From assembly GCA_041655275.1 (NCBI GenBank), contig JBBAFU010000015.1, positions 1 to 64,000 on the forward strand: a DNA stretch of 64,000 nt, written 5' to 3'. Position 1 is the stretch's first letter. Every line of letters starts with the position of its first letter. Below, one piece after another: positions 36,344 to 45,189 of this stretch. The position numbers and the translations under genes are program-made. The stretch is from JAJYRX01 sp041655275 (GTDB lineage: Bacteria; Pseudomonadota; Gammaproteobacteria; Burkholderiales; Burkholderiaceae_B). Below the pieces are notes generated by a model. That model saw only the letters and a program-made list of their open reading frames with translations. It made no database searches and had not been told where the DNA came from.

Positions 36344-37390
36344 ATGGCGCATCTTCGCATTTCCGGTGTGCACAAGCGTTATGGCGAGGTTGAGGTGCTG
36401 CGCGGCATCGATCTGGATGTGGCGCAGGGCTCGGTCATCGCGCTGCTGGGGCCGTCGGGCTGTGGCAAGACCACACTGCTGCGCCTGATTGCCGGTTTCG
36501 AGCCGCCCGACCAGGGGCATATCGCCTTTGGCGATACCATCATGGCCTCGCCTTCCGTCTTTGTGCCGCCCGAGCGGCGCAGCATCGGCTATGTGCCCCA
36601 GGAGGGCAGTCTTTTTCCGCACCTTACCGTGGAGGCCAATGTGCGTTTCGGCCTGCCGCGCCAGAGTCCGCGCGCCCGCCGTGTGGCCGAGGTGCTGGCC
36701 CTGACGGGACTCGAAGGGCTGGGCGCACGCTATCCGCACGAGCTTTCCGGCGGGCAGCAGCAAAGGGTGGCGCTGGCGCGCGCCCTGGCGCCGGACCCCA
36801 CGCTGGTGCTGCTCGACGAGCCTTTCAATGCGCTGGATCTGGATCTGCGGCGCAGCATCTGCGAAGACGTCATCCAGGTCTTGCGTCGCACCGGCACGAC
36901 GACGGTGCTGGTCAGCCACGATCCCGGCGAGGCCTTTGCCGTGTCGGATCAGCTGGCGGTGATGCTGTCCGGGCATATCATGCAATGCGCGAGCCCTGAA
37001 ACCGTCTACTGGCAGCCGGCCACCCAGGCCGTGGCCCGGCTGACCGGCGCCGCCATCTTCCTGCCCGGGCAGGTGACGCAAGCCGGCGTGCGCTGCGCGC
37101 TCGGCGAGCTGCCCGTGTATCCGCATGCCTGTCCGGGCGCACCCGGCAATGCGGCCACCGTCATGATCCGGCCCGAACAGGTGCAGTGGGCCCACGAGCG
37201 CGCGGGCGTGTGTGCACAGGTGGTGCGCCGCTCCTTCCGGGGCGACCACACGCTGGTGGCGCTGGAGCTGGGCGATATCTGTCTGGACCTGCGCATGCCG
37301 TCGCTGGGCGCGCCGGCGCTGGAGACCTGTGTCAGCCTGGCGGTGCAGGGCGCCTGCATGGCCTGGCCGGCAGGACTGTCCCTGCGGTAA
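36344..37390 (+). CDS. fbpC: ferric iron ABC transporter ATP-binding protein
   Basis: It powers the FbpAB importer. The 348-residue protein has Walker A GPSGCGKTTLL near residues 36-46, the signature LSGGQQQR near 134-141 and Walker B LVLLDEP near 152. A C-terminal TOBE-like domain (about 240-348) is typical of FbpC/PotA ATPases. It is the last gene of the three-gene unit. Confidence 0.93.
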   Translation: MAHLRISGVHKRYGEVEVLRGIDLDVAQGSVIALLGPSGCGKTTLLRLIAGFEPPDQGHIAFGDTIMASPSVFVPPERRSIGYVPQEGSLFPHLTVEANVRFGLPRQSPRARRVAEVLALTGLEGLGARYPHELSGGQQQRVALARALAPDPTLVLLDEPFNALDLDLRRSICEDVIQVLRRTGTTTVLVSHDPGEAFAVSDQLAVMLSGHIMQCASPETVYWQPATQAVARLTGAAIFLPGQVTQAGVRCALGELPVYPHACPGAPGNAATVMIRPEQVQWAHERAGVCAQVVRRSFRGDHTLVALELGDICLDLRMPSLGAPALETCVSLAVQGACMAWPAGLSLR

Positions 37391-37510
37391 TACTGCTGCG
37401 GTAATGCGGCTTTCCCCATACCGGCGTTGCCGGTATCCGGGCAACAGGCACCAAATGGCACTATGGTGAAGTATCAGATGCTTCAATCATTCAACCCGCA
37501 AGGAGCTGCC

Positions 37511-37870
37511 ATGTACCGCAAATCATCCACTACCGCCCGCAAGTCTGCATCCTGGGCACAGTTTTTCTTCGCAAGCGTGCTGGCCCTGGGGCTGGCGCTG
37601 GCCTGTGGCAGCGTGGCGCTGGCGGCCGACACCAGTGCACCGGCAGCCCAGGCGGGCCTGACGCTCATCACCGACACGCCGGAGGCAGGCTTTGCATTGG
37701 CGGTGAAGCTTTCACAGAAAGGGGTGGCCACCACACAGAGCGATGCGTCGGTGCGCAAGGGCCTGCGCAATAGCTATGCCCATAACCCCGACAGCCTGAT
37801 TGCGGTGTCGCAGGTGATCGCCATCCATTTCCAGACGGTTGCGGCGGCCAACGATTACTGGCGCAAGTAA
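37511..37870 (+). CDS. small exported protein of unknown function
   Basis: The 119-residue protein has a strong signal peptide (basic start, then FFFASVLALGLALACGSVALAA, cleavage near residue 36). The mature part of about 80 residues has a short helix-like stretch ending QTVAAANDYWRK. Start at ATG 37511 behind AAGGAG. I do not recognise a family. It lies between the iron transporter and another exported protein, so a link with the envelope or iron is possible but unproven. Confidence 0.6.
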   Translation: MYRKSSTTARKSASWAQFFFASVLALGLALACGSVALAADTSAPAAQAGLTLITDTPEAGFALAVKLSQKGVATTQSDASVRKGLRNSYAHNPDSLIAVSQVIAIHFQTVAAANDYWRK

Positions 37871-37963
37871 GTGACACAAACTGCCGGCCTGTTGCTATGA
37901 TGGCCCCAGGCGGGGCGTGCCGGTGGCATGCCCCCTCATGATGCGTAATGCAAAGGGGGTCTC

Positions 37964-38665
37964 ATGACAGGTATTCGTCAGCGCGTGGCCGCTGTTGTGC
38001 TTTCAGCACTGCTGCCATTGGCGGCCGTGGCCGCCGGGCAGGCCACATTCGATGCGGATTCCGACCGTGTCGTTCTGTTCTGGGATGACAGCGGCAAGCT
38101 GCGCATCGATCTTCCCGATGAAGACGAAGGCTATATGATTGCCCGCGATGGCAAGATGTATATGGTCATGGAAGACGACGGTGAAACCATGGTGATGGAA
38201 GTCGGCGGCATGATTGCCATGGCCGCAGATTTCATGGACGGCGGCGACGTCAGCCTGCTGGATGTCAGCCTGTCCGGGCTGAAGCCCACGGGCGCACGCG
38301 AGACCCATGCCGGCATCGAAGGCCGTGTATATACCGGCACCATCACGGAAAGCAAAGGCAAGCAGCGTGCGGTGGAGCTGGTGCTTGCCGATCATCCCCT
38401 GGCCAACGAGCTGACCGACACCTACCTGCGCCTGCTTGAAACCCTGTTCGGCGCCGAGCGTGCCCGCACGGTGAGCGCCGCCCTGCCGGCAAAGGAGCGC
38501 GGTGTACTGCGCGTGGATGACGAGATGCGCCTGGCGTCCATCTCCGGCAACACGCCGGCCGCCGAGTTGTTCGAGCTGCCGGCGGCGCCGTCCAGCCTGG
38601 CGGATATGTTCAAGGGCCTGGCGGAGCAGATGCAGCAGCTGCAGCAATTGCAACAAATGCGCTGA
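37964..38665 (+). CDS. exported protein of unknown function, DUF4412-like
   Basis: The 233-residue protein has a signal peptide cleaved after AVAAG near residue 24. The mature part is acidic with beta-strand character (RDGKMYMVMEDDGETMVMEVG) and ends in a Gln-rich helix. The pattern resembles periplasmic DUF4412 or similar LolA-fold proteins, but I am not sure. ATG 37964 has a GGGGG ribosome site. It ends 8 bases before the isochorismate synthase start. Confidence 0.58.
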   Translation: MTGIRQRVAAVVLSALLPLAAVAAGQATFDADSDRVVLFWDDSGKLRIDLPDEDEGYMIARDGKMYMVMEDDGETMVMEVGGMIAMAADFMDGGDVSLLDVSLSGLKPTGARETHAGIEGRVYTGTITESKGKQRAVELVLADHPLANELTDTYLRLLETLFGAERARTVSAALPAKERGVLRVDDEMRLASISGNTPAAELFELPAAPSSLADMFKGLAEQMQQLQQLQQMR

Positions 38666-38673
38666 CGGCCGTC

Positions 38674-39879
38674 ATGACGACAGAAACCAGTGGCATCGCG
38701 CGCGATGCCGGTACCGCTTTTTCCCTGGGCGAAGGTGACCTCTGGTTTGCCTCTCCCGACTGGCAGTGGCATGTCTCACAGGCCGATCTGGGCCTGGCGG
38801 CGCATGTCCCTGCGTCCGGCGAAGCGCTGGCGGCCCTGTTTGCGCAGGCACGTGCGCAGGGACGCACGCACGCCGGCACCGTCTTTGGGCTCGTGCCGTT
38901 CGATGCGCGCCGTCCGGCCAGCCTGAGCCTGCCCGAACGGCTGACGCGGCGCCCCGTGTCCGCCGCTGAAACGGCTGCAGCCGGTGCTGCTTTGCACGCC
39001 GCATCGCACACGCGCCGGGCCCGCGTGCAGTCCCGCGAACCCCTGCCCGCACCCGAAGTCTACGGTGATGCCGTGCGCGCGGCATTGCGCCGCTACGCGG
39101 CCGGTACGGCCGAGAAGATTGTGCTGGCCCGTGCCATGGACGTGCAGCTGGATACGCCGCTGGCGCTGACGACAGTGATGGCGGACCTGCAGGCGCGCAA
39201 CCGTCACGGCTACACTTTTGCCCTGCCGGCATGGCAGGCGGACGCCTCCGGCCGGCTGCAACGCGCCGGCACCATGCTGGCGGCAAGCCCCGAGCTGCTC
39301 GTGCGTCGCGAAGGGGCGCGCATCCATGTGAATCCGCTGGCGGGCTCCATCGGGCGCCATGCCGATCCCGCGATCGATGCGGCGCGTCGTGAAGGTTTGG
39401 CGGTCTCGCCCAAGGACTTGCATGAGCACGCCTTTGTGGTGCGCGATATTGTGCGTATCCTGACGCCCCTGTGCGCGTCGCTCGAAGTGCCGGACGGCCC
39501 TTCGGTGATCGGTACGGACGCGCTCTGGCACCTGTCCACCGACATCCATGCCACGCTCGCCGAGCCCCGGCCCACGGCGCTGGATGTGGCGCTTGCACTG
39601 CATCCCACACCGGCCGTCTGCGGCCAGCCGACGGCGGTGGCTTTCGATGCGATTGCCGAGCTTGAGCCTTTCGATCGGGAATACTATGCCGGCCTGGCGG
39701 GCTGGCAGCATGAAAACGGCGATGGCGAATGGGTGCTCACGCTGCGTTGCGCTTTCCAGAGTGCGCCGGATCGCCTGCGCCTGTATGCCGGTGCCGGCAC
39801 GGTGGCGGGATCGGACCCCGAGGCCGAGATCCTGGAAACCGCCACCAAGATGGAAACCTTCATGCGCGCCATCACTTGA
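38674..39879 (+). CDS. isochorismate synthase
   Basis: It converts chorismate to isochorismate, the first committed step to 2,3-dihydroxybenzoate or salicylate siderophores or to menaquinone. The 401-residue protein has the chorismate-binding domain with ASPELLVRREG near residue 205, LHPTPAVCG near 310, FDREYYAGLAGW near 330 and AGAGTVAGSDPEAE near 370. This is the EntC/DhbC/PchA/MenF family. No siderophore synthetases or menaquinone genes follow, so the pathway is open. The iron transporter upstream makes a siderophore role plausible. ATG 38674 has a weak ribosome site. Confidence 0.88.
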   Translation: MTTETSGIARDAGTAFSLGEGDLWFASPDWQWHVSQADLGLAAHVPASGEALAALFAQARAQGRTHAGTVFGLVPFDARRPASLSLPERLTRRPVSAAETAAAGAALHAASHTRRARVQSREPLPAPEVYGDAVRAALRRYAAGTAEKIVLARAMDVQLDTPLALTTVMADLQARNRHGYTFALPAWQADASGRLQRAGTMLAASPELLVRREGARIHVNPLAGSIGRHADPAIDAARREGLAVSPKDLHEHAFVVRDIVRILTPLCASLEVPDGPSVIGTDALWHLSTDIHATLAEPRPTALDVALALHPTPAVCGQPTAVAFDAIAELEPFDREYYAGLAGWQHENGDGEWVLTLRCAFQSAPDRLRLYAGAGTVAGSDPEAEILETATKMETFMRAIT

Positions 39880-39925
39880 GCGTGGTGGCGCGTGGTGGCG
39901 CGCGGATCAGGCATCCGGTTCAAAC

Positions 39926-40909
39926 TCAGTTCACGCTCAGCTTCAGGCGCTTGATGAGCGGCGCCCAGCGGGCCAGTTCCTCGTCCATATAGCGGCCGAA
40001 CTCTTCCGGCGTGTTGCCCACGGGCTCCATGTACAGATTGCGCAGGCGCTCGGCCAGATCCGGGTCATGCAAGGCCTTGATGAGCGCATCGGCAAGCCGC
40101 GTCTCAATATCGGCCGGCATGCCGGCGGGGGCGACGAAGCCGATCCAGCCGGAACCTTCCACGTTTTCCATGCCGAACTCATTGACGGTGGGCACCTCGG
40201 GCAGGAAGCTCAGGCGTTCGCTCGCGACCGCGGCCAAGGGACGCAGCTTGCCGTCCCTGATCATGGGCATGACGGCAATGGGCGGCAGGGCGGCAAAATC
40301 GGTATCCTGCGAGATGAGCGATGTCACAGCCGCGGGCGACGAGTTGTAGGCCACGTGTACGGCCTTGCCGCCCGTGCGCTCCAGCAGCAGTTCGACGGAC
40401 AGGTGAGAGATCGTTCCGGCGCCGGTCGAGGGGAAGTTGAAGTCGTTTGCCGGGTCCTTCATTGCGGCAAGCAGCTGCTCGAAGTTCTGGTAAGGCGATT
40501 CGGCAGCCACGGCCAGCACGTTGAACTGGTGTACGGCCAGCGTCAGGGGCACCAGATCCTTCTTCGGATCGTAGGGCAGCTCGGCATAGAGCACCGTATT
40601 GTTCACCATGGGCCCGGTGATGGACACGCCGAACGTATAGCCATCCGGCTTGGACTGGGCGATGGCATTCGTGCCCAGGTTGCCGCTGGCGCCCGGACGG
40701 TTCTGCACAACGATGGTCTGGCCCAGGGTTTCGCCGGCGTGCTCGGCCACAATGCGCGCCATGGTGTCGGGGCTGGAGCCCGGACCGAAAGGCACGATGA
40801 GGGTCAGCGGCCGGGAGGGCCAGTCATCCGCCATTGCCGGACCGGCAAGGCCGGCCAGGCCCAGCACCACTGCCGCCGCCGCGGCGCGGCCGAGAATTCT
40901 GTTCATCAT
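39926..40909 (-). CDS. Bug-family tripartite tricarboxylate transporter substrate-binding protein
   Basis: The 327-residue protein has a signal peptide (cleavage after AMA near residue 25). The mature protein starts WPSRPLTLIVPFGPGSSPDTMAR, the standard Bug opening, and has the NRPGASGNLGT loop near 60-70 that contacts carboxylates. Bug proteins are very numerous in Bordetella and relatives and bind organic acids or amides. No TctA/TctB membrane genes lie nearby, so the protein is an orphan receptor. ATG 40909 has AGGAG upstream. Confidence 0.92.
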   Translation of the reverse strand: MMNRILGRAAAAAVVLGLAGLAGPAMADDWPSRPLTLIVPFGPGSSPDTMARIVAEHAGETLGQTIVVQNRPGASGNLGTNAIAQSKPDGYTFGVSITGPMVNNTVLYAELPYDPKKDLVPLTLAVHQFNVLAVAAESPYQNFEQLLAAMKDPANDFNFPSTGAGTISHLSVELLLERTGGKAVHVAYNSSPAAVTSLISQDTDFAALPPIAVMPMIRDGKLRPLAAVASERLSFLPEVPTVNEFGMENVEGSGWIGFVAPAGMPADIETRLADALIKALHDPDLAERLRNLYMEPVGNTPEEFGRYMDEELARWAPLIKRLKLSVN

Positions 40910-41033
40910 GGTTGATTGCTCCTGTGTTGAAAGACGGATGATAGCCCCTGCAAGCGAACTGCCGCTAGAATAGGTGCAAGCTGTACACCAGTCCTGCGGC
41001 GGGCCGCATCGTTTAATGATAAGAGAAAATACC

Positions 41034-41612
41034 ATGAAGAAAATCATTGTCCCTGCTTTCCTGTCCCTTGCGCTCGGCCTGGGGGCCCCCGTATTGGCAG
41101 ACGAGGTCAGCGAAGCCCTGAAAGCGGCCCAGCAGGCTTATGAGGCGGGTCGCCTGAATGATGCGGCCGCGCAGATCACCACGGCTAACAAGGCACTGCT
41201 ATCCATCAAGAAGGCGCGCCTGGCGGCTTTCCTGCCGGATGCGCCCGAGGGCTGGACGCGCACGATCAAGAAGGACGATTCGGATGACAGCGCAGGCCTG
41301 ATGGGCGGCCTGATGGGCGTGGGCGCCAAGGCCAGCTACCTCGGTCCCGACGAGCAGGCGTTCACCATCAACCTGATGGCCGACAGCCCCATGGTGGTCG
41401 GCATGATGGGCATGCTGGGCAACCCTCAGATGATGGCCATGATGGGCAAGGTGGTCACCGTGAACGGCCAGAGCATGATGGTGCGCGACAATTCGATGTC
41501 GGCCATGGTGGGCGGGCGCGTGCTCGTGCAGGCCGAAGGCGGTGACGAGGATATCATGAAGGCGGCGCTGTCCGGCATCGATTTTGCAACACTCGCCGCT
41601 TACGACGGCTAG
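41034..41612 (+). CDS. exported methionine-rich protein of unknown function
   Basis: The 192-residue protein has a signal peptide (cleavage after VLA near residue 21). A helical part with AAQQAYEAGRLNDAAAQI is followed by a Gly/Met-rich region (GLMGGLMGVGAK, MMGMLGNPQMMAMMGK) with about 23 Met in all. It might bind copper or insert into membranes; neither is shown. It ends 31 bases before the ECF sigma factor gene on the same strand, which may belong to the same unit. Start at ATG 41034. Confidence 0.6.
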   Translation: MKKIIVPAFLSLALGLGAPVLADEVSEALKAAQQAYEAGRLNDAAAQITTANKALLSIKKARLAAFLPDAPEGWTRTIKKDDSDDSAGLMGGLMGVGAKASYLGPDEQAFTINLMADSPMVVGMMGMLGNPQMMAMMGKVVTVNGQSMMVRDNSMSAMVGGRVLVQAEGGDEDIMKAALSGIDFATLAAYDG

Positions 41613-41643
41613 GACGACGGTTTCACGGGAAGGAGCAGCATTC

Positions 41644-42411
41644 ATGGCAGCCTTGCAGGAGGCCGGGTTTCAGGCCGGGAATGGGGACGGGGCGCTGGTT
41701 GCACGGGCGGCGCAAGGCGATGTGGCGGCCTTTACCGCGCTGATGCGGCGCTACAACCAGCGCCTGTTCCGTACGGCGCGTGCCATTCTGCACAATGACA
41801 GCGATGCCGAGGAGGCCGTGCAGGAGGCCTGGTGGAAGGCCTGGCAGCACCTGGCCGGCTTTCGTGGCGATGCGGCGGTATCCACCTGGCTGACCCGTAT
41901 TGCCGCCAATGAAGCCCTGATGCGCAGGAGACGAAACGAAGCGCGGGGCAAAGTCATCCAATCCGTGGATGCCACCATTGTGGAGGAGGCCGGCATGAGC
42001 CTGCCCGAACTGCCCTCATTACAGTCACTGGTGCCGGGGCCGGATGATCAGGCGTCACGCGCCGAGCTGCGCCGCATACTCGAAGCGCACATCAGTGCCC
42101 TGCCGGACAAGTATCGCGAGGTATTCATGCTGCGCGGCGTGGAAGAGATGCCTTCGGCCGAAGTGGCGGAACTGCTGGGCATCCCCGAAGCCACGGTACG
42201 CGTGCGCTATCTGCGGGCGCGCCGCCGCTTGCAGACGGGGCTCAAGGGGCTCATGGACAGCCACGCGCGCGAGGCGTTCTCGTTTGCCGGCCCGCGCTGC
42301 GATCGCATCGTTGCGGCGGTGCACGCCCGTCTGGCCGAGGCGGGCGTTGCCGGCGTTTCCGCACTAATCGTCGATGCGCCCCCGGGCGATGATGTCGGCG
42401 GGGACGGCTAG
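41644..42411 (+). CDS. ECF RNA polymerase sigma factor
   Basis: The 255-residue protein has the sigma-2 region (about 25-95, with DAEEAVQEAWWKAWQHLAGF and STWLTRIAANEALMRRRR) and the sigma-4 region (about 145-205, with LPDKYREVFMLRGVEEM and GIPEATVRVRYLRARRRL). It directs transcription of a small regulon in response to an envelope or stress signal. No anti-sigma factor gene is adjacent, but the C-terminal tail of about 55 residues is longer than usual. ATG 41644 has AAGGAG. Its 3' end overlaps the convergent cupredoxin gene by 48 bases. Confidence 0.9.
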   Translation: MAALQEAGFQAGNGDGALVARAAQGDVAAFTALMRRYNQRLFRTARAILHNDSDAEEAVQEAWWKAWQHLAGFRGDAAVSTWLTRIAANEALMRRRRNEARGKVIQSVDATIVEEAGMSLPELPSLQSLVPGPDDQASRAELRRILEAHISALPDKYREVFMLRGVEEMPSAEVAELLGIPEATVRVRYLRARRRLQTGLKGLMDSHAREAFSFAGPRCDRIVAAVHARLAEAGVAGVSALIVDAPPGDDVGGDG

Positions 42412-42900
42412 CTGCGCGAGGGCGGCTTCGGGCAGGCCGGCGTCCGTCAGCGCCCGGGCCTGCGCCTGCGCATCCACGTCGCCCACGACAATACGCCCCA
42501 CCATGCCGGCCTGCTCATGGGGCTTGCAGTAATAGTCGTAGACGCCCGGCACTTCAAAGATGAGTTCGAAAGACTGATCCGGCATCAGATAGCCGGAATC
42601 CCAGGATTGTGCATTCTGCGGAATGCGCAAGGCCTTGCCGTTGTCCGGGTGGTAGGCCGTTGTGGTGTGCACATTGCCGGCGTCCTTGTTCACCCAGCGA
42701 ACACCCTGGCCGGGACGCAGATACAGCCCGCGCGGGCGAAACCATACATGCGAGCCCGTGGCCGTGCCTGCCATGGCGATTTCCACGATGTCTTCGGCAC
42801 GGCTGAAGCGCAGCGCCGGTGTGGCCAGCACGAGTCCGCCGGTGGCCAGCAGCAGGCGACGGCGCAGGGGTGACGGGCGATGGATGGCAAATTGACTCAC
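42364..42900 (-). CDS. Tat-exported cupredoxin
   Basis: The 178-residue protein has a twin-arginine signal (PLRRRLLLATGG) and the type 1 copper site: a His in VHTTTAYH near 85, then Cys, His and Met in YYCKPHEQAGMVG near residues 131-143. It should carry electrons in the periplasm. I take the GTG at 42900 as start because GGGAGA lies just upstream and the Tat signal begins soon after; an upstream ATG at 42951 adds 17 unlikely residues. The final 30 residues (QAQARALTDAGLPEA) form an extra helical tail. Confidence 0.85.
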   Translation of the reverse strand: MSQFAIHRPSPLRRRLLLATGGLVLATPALRFSRAEDIVEIAMAGTATGSHVWFRPRGLYLRPGQGVRWVNKDAGNVHTTTAYHPDNGKALRIPQNAQSWDSGYLMPDQSFELIFEVPGVYDYYCKPHEQAGMVGRIVVGDVDAQAQARALTDAGLPEAALAQLAVPADIIARGRIDD

Positions 42901-42977
42901 GATGTTCTCCCTTGTCGAGTCGGGCGGGCAGGAACGCCGCCCCTTGTTCATTGGATGAACAGGGTCGGGAGAATGTT

Positions 42978-43325
42978 TCAGCGCTTGCGCCGTTCGATAT
43001 CACGGCGCTTGAGCTTGATCAGCTCGCCCGTGATCGCATCCACTTCCAGCTTCAGCAGCGTGCCGGAAGGCTGGATCAGCTTGATTTCGTACAGGTAGAT
43101 GCCGTCATCGCGCTCGAACTCGATCTTGACCGGTTCGCCGGCATATTCGGCCGTGACGCGGTCGAGTACGGCACGCAGGGACAGCATCCGGCCCTGCTGC
43201 AGGGCCTGGTGGGCAAATTCGTAATCCCTTCGGCTGTCGGCCATGCTGACGGGTGCGGCCAGCGTCATGGCCAGGGCGAGTACGGGTGTCAGCAGGCGCA
43301 GGGCGGTATGGCGGTGTGATGACAT
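42978..43325 (-). CDS. PepSY-domain exported protein
   Basis: The 115-residue protein has a signal peptide (cleavage after SMA near residue 29). A single PepSY-like domain follows, with LDRVTAEYAGEPVKIEFERDD, a strand-turn-strand and a DAITGELIKLKRRD closing strand. Small PepSY proteins are periplasmic and often sit beside two-component regulators or metal genes; here the neighbour is a cupredoxin. ATG 43325 has a GGAG site. Confidence 0.82.
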   Translation of the reverse strand: MSSHRHTALRLLTPVLALAMTLAAPVSMADSRRDYEFAHQALQQGRMLSLRAVLDRVTAEYAGEPVKIEFERDDGIYLYEIKLIQPSGTLLKLEVDAITGELIKLKRRDIERRKR

Positions 43326-43382
43326 GGAAAGCTCCGGTTGGGGTGCAGGGTGATTGTGTGAGGTATCGGGCAAAGGTTTCCG

Positions 43383-44150
43383 CTAGAGCTGACTGGCCAG
43401 TTCCGCCGTTGCCGCCCTCAGATAAGGCAGGATACGCCTGGCGCGTTCTTCTGTCATGCGGGTATTGGTGGCCGCCACCGTCAGTGCCGCAATGGGCAGG
43501 CCGACTTCATTGATCACGGGCAGGCCCGCAGCGGTCACGCCCGGAACCGCGCGATTGCCGATAAGCGCATAGCCCCTTTCCTGGGCGCGTTGCCAGTATT
43601 CACGAATCTGCGCGGGCGTCAGATCGCCATAGGTGCCCAGTCGCGGCGCGACGGCTTCGACGATATCTTCCATTTCGGCCCGCGTTACCGCGCTGAGCAG
43701 CGCCAGGCCACCGGCGTTCACGCCCAGTGGCTGGCGACTGCCGACGGGCACCGCAGGGGTCTGTATCGGGTAGGTGCCCTGCACGCGGGCCAGGCAGACG
43801 GCATCGTTGCCGCTGCGCACGAACAGGAAGGAAGTATCGCCGGTTTCCTCGGCCAGACGATGTAGCAGGGGCTGGCACAGCGGCACCAGATTGAAGGGGT
43901 GCGCCGCCTGCAGGCCAAGCTCGAAGAGCAGCGAGCCCAGTGCATAGCGGCGCGTGCCGGGATGTTGCGTGAGCATGCCTTCCGCCACCAGACTGCGCAG
44001 CAGGCGATGCAGGGTGGGGCGCTCGAGTGCCAGTTCGGCGGAAAGGTCAACCAGCCGTGATCCTTCGGGCGGACCGGCGGCGATGAGTTTGAGTGCGCGC
44101 ATGGCCCTGCGCACGGTCTGGGCGCCATTGCTTCGCTTTGTTCCTGGCAT
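43383..44150 (-). CDS. IclR-family transcriptional regulator
   Basis: The 255-residue protein has an N-terminal winged helix (AMRALKLIAAGPPEGSRLVD, with recognition helix RPTLHRLLRSLVAEG) and a C-terminal effector-binding GAF-like domain from about residue 75 (SFLFVRSGNDAVCLARVQG). IclR proteins control nearby catabolic operons. It is divergent from the deacetylase-Liv-asparaginase operon and most likely represses or activates it. Confidence 0.9.
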   Translation of the reverse strand: MPGTKRSNGAQTVRRAMRALKLIAAGPPEGSRLVDLSAELALERPTLHRLLRSLVAEGMLTQHPGTRRYALGSLLFELGLQAAHPFNLVPLCQPLLHRLAEETGDTSFLFVRSGNDAVCLARVQGTYPIQTPAVPVGSRQPLGVNAGGLALLSAVTRAEMEDIVEAVAPRLGTYGDLTPAQIREYWQRAQERGYALIGNRAVPGVTAAGLPVINEVGLPIAALTVAATNTRMTEERARRILPYLRAATAELASQL

Positions 44151-44175
44151 GATGATAGGCTTTCAATCGATAAAG

Positions 44176-44188
44176 TCCAACTAATGGA
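44176..44188. promoter_or_regulatory. candidate IclR operator
   Basis: TCCA-N5-TGGA is a small inverted repeat between the regulator start (44150) and the operon promoter (-35 at 44205). IclR-family operators are often near-palindromes of this size in the divergent region. No other symmetric site stands out. Confidence 0.35.
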
Positions 44189-44204
44189 ATTATATGGGAA
44201 ACGA

Positions 44205-44234
44205 TTGACGCCTGCGTACGAAGAAACCTAGTAT
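44205..44234 (+). promoter_or_regulatory. sigma-70 promoter of the deacetylase-Liv-asparaginase operon
   Basis: TTGACG (44205-44210) and TAGTAT (44229-44234) are 18 bases apart. The expected start is near 44241, about 49 bases before the deacetylase ATG at 44290. Confidence 0.65.
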
Positions 44235-44289
44235 TTACAGAGAACAAGCAAAACCTGTCGCAACAATAGATTCCAAAAGGCGAAACAGC

Positions 44290-45189
44290 ATGAGCATCGC
44301 TTCCCGGCCGCCCGCACAGCGGCTTCCCTATTCATCCATCATCAATCGCCCACCGCTCAGCCTGCCGGGCAAGGCCCGTCTCGTTGTATGGCCCGTGGTC
44401 AACGTCGAGCATTGGGACATCGGCAAACCCATGGCGCGTCAGGTGCTTCCCGCACCGACTGCGGCACCGGTGCTGCCCGACATTGCCAACTGGTGCTGGC
44501 ATGAATACGGCATGCGGGTCGGGTTCTGGCGCCTGAAGGCGGCCCTGGACCGCTTTGGCATGAAAGCCACCCTGTCCATCAACGGCCATGTGTGCGAGTC
44601 CTATCCTGAAGTGGCCGGGGCGGCACGGGACGCCGGCTGGGAATTCATGGGTCACGGCTATGTGCAGACGCCCACGCACAAGGTGGATGATCAGGTCGCG
44701 ATGATCACCCGAACGGTGGAGACCATACGGGCATTCACCGGCAGGGGACCCGTCGGCTGGCTGGGCCCGGGGCTGACGCAGACCTTCGATACGGTCGATC
44801 ATCTGGCGCGCGCCGGTGTGCGCTACATCGGCGACTGGTGCCTGGATGACCAGCCCATGCGCTTCGAGACCGCAGCCGGCCCCATGACGGCCATGCCCTA
44901 CAGTGTGGAGCTGAACGATGTGCCCATGGTGGCGGTGCAGCATCATGAGGGCCCGGTACTGCTGCAGCGCATTCGCGACAGTTTTGACCGGCTCTATGAG
45001 GAGGGCCGCGACCAGCCGCGCATCATGTGCATTGCGGTCCATCCCTTCCTGTCGGGCGTGCCGCATCGCATACGCTACTTCGAGGAGGCGCTCGCCTATA
45101 TCAGCGGGCGCGATGACGTGCTGGTCTGGACGGGCGAGCAGATCCTCGACTGGCACGACGGGCAGCTGGCTGCCCGCCGGGAGTCGTGA
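44290..45189 (+). CDS. polysaccharide deacetylase-family (PuuE/allantoinase-like) hydrolase
   Basis: The 299-residue NodB-fold protein has VVNVEHWD near residues 36-43, ATLSINGHVCESYPEVA near 92-108 and a metal-region HGYVQTP near 119. The purine-catabolism branch (PuuE allantoinase, cyclic imidases) shares this shape. Substrates there are cyclic or linear amides rather than chitin. It opens an operon that ends with an asparaginase-like gene and includes its own Liv-type importer, so I infer amide or ureide hydrolysis. Its TGA overlaps the next ATG. Confidence 0.78.
   Translation: MSIASRPPAQRLPYSSIINRPPLSLPGKARLVVWPVVNVEHWDIGKPMARQVLPAPTAAPVLPDIANWCWHEYGMRVGFWRLKAALDRFGMKATLSINGHVCESYPEVAGAARDAGWEFMGHGYVQTPTHKVDDQVAMITRTVETIRAFTGRGPVGWLGPGLTQTFDTVDHLARAGVRYIGDWCLDDQPMRFETAAGPMTAMPYSVELNDVPMVAVQHHEGPVLLQRIRDSFDRLYEEGRDQPRIMCIAVHPFLSGVPHRIRYFEEALAYISGRDDVLVWTGEQILDWHDGQLAARRES

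Noticed and set aside
34883..37486. 867-codon open frame on the minus strand across the iron transporter genes
   Set aside because: It is antisense to the clear fbpB and fbpC genes, has a His/Gln/Arg-rich composition typical of the reverse of high-GC genes, and shows no domain.
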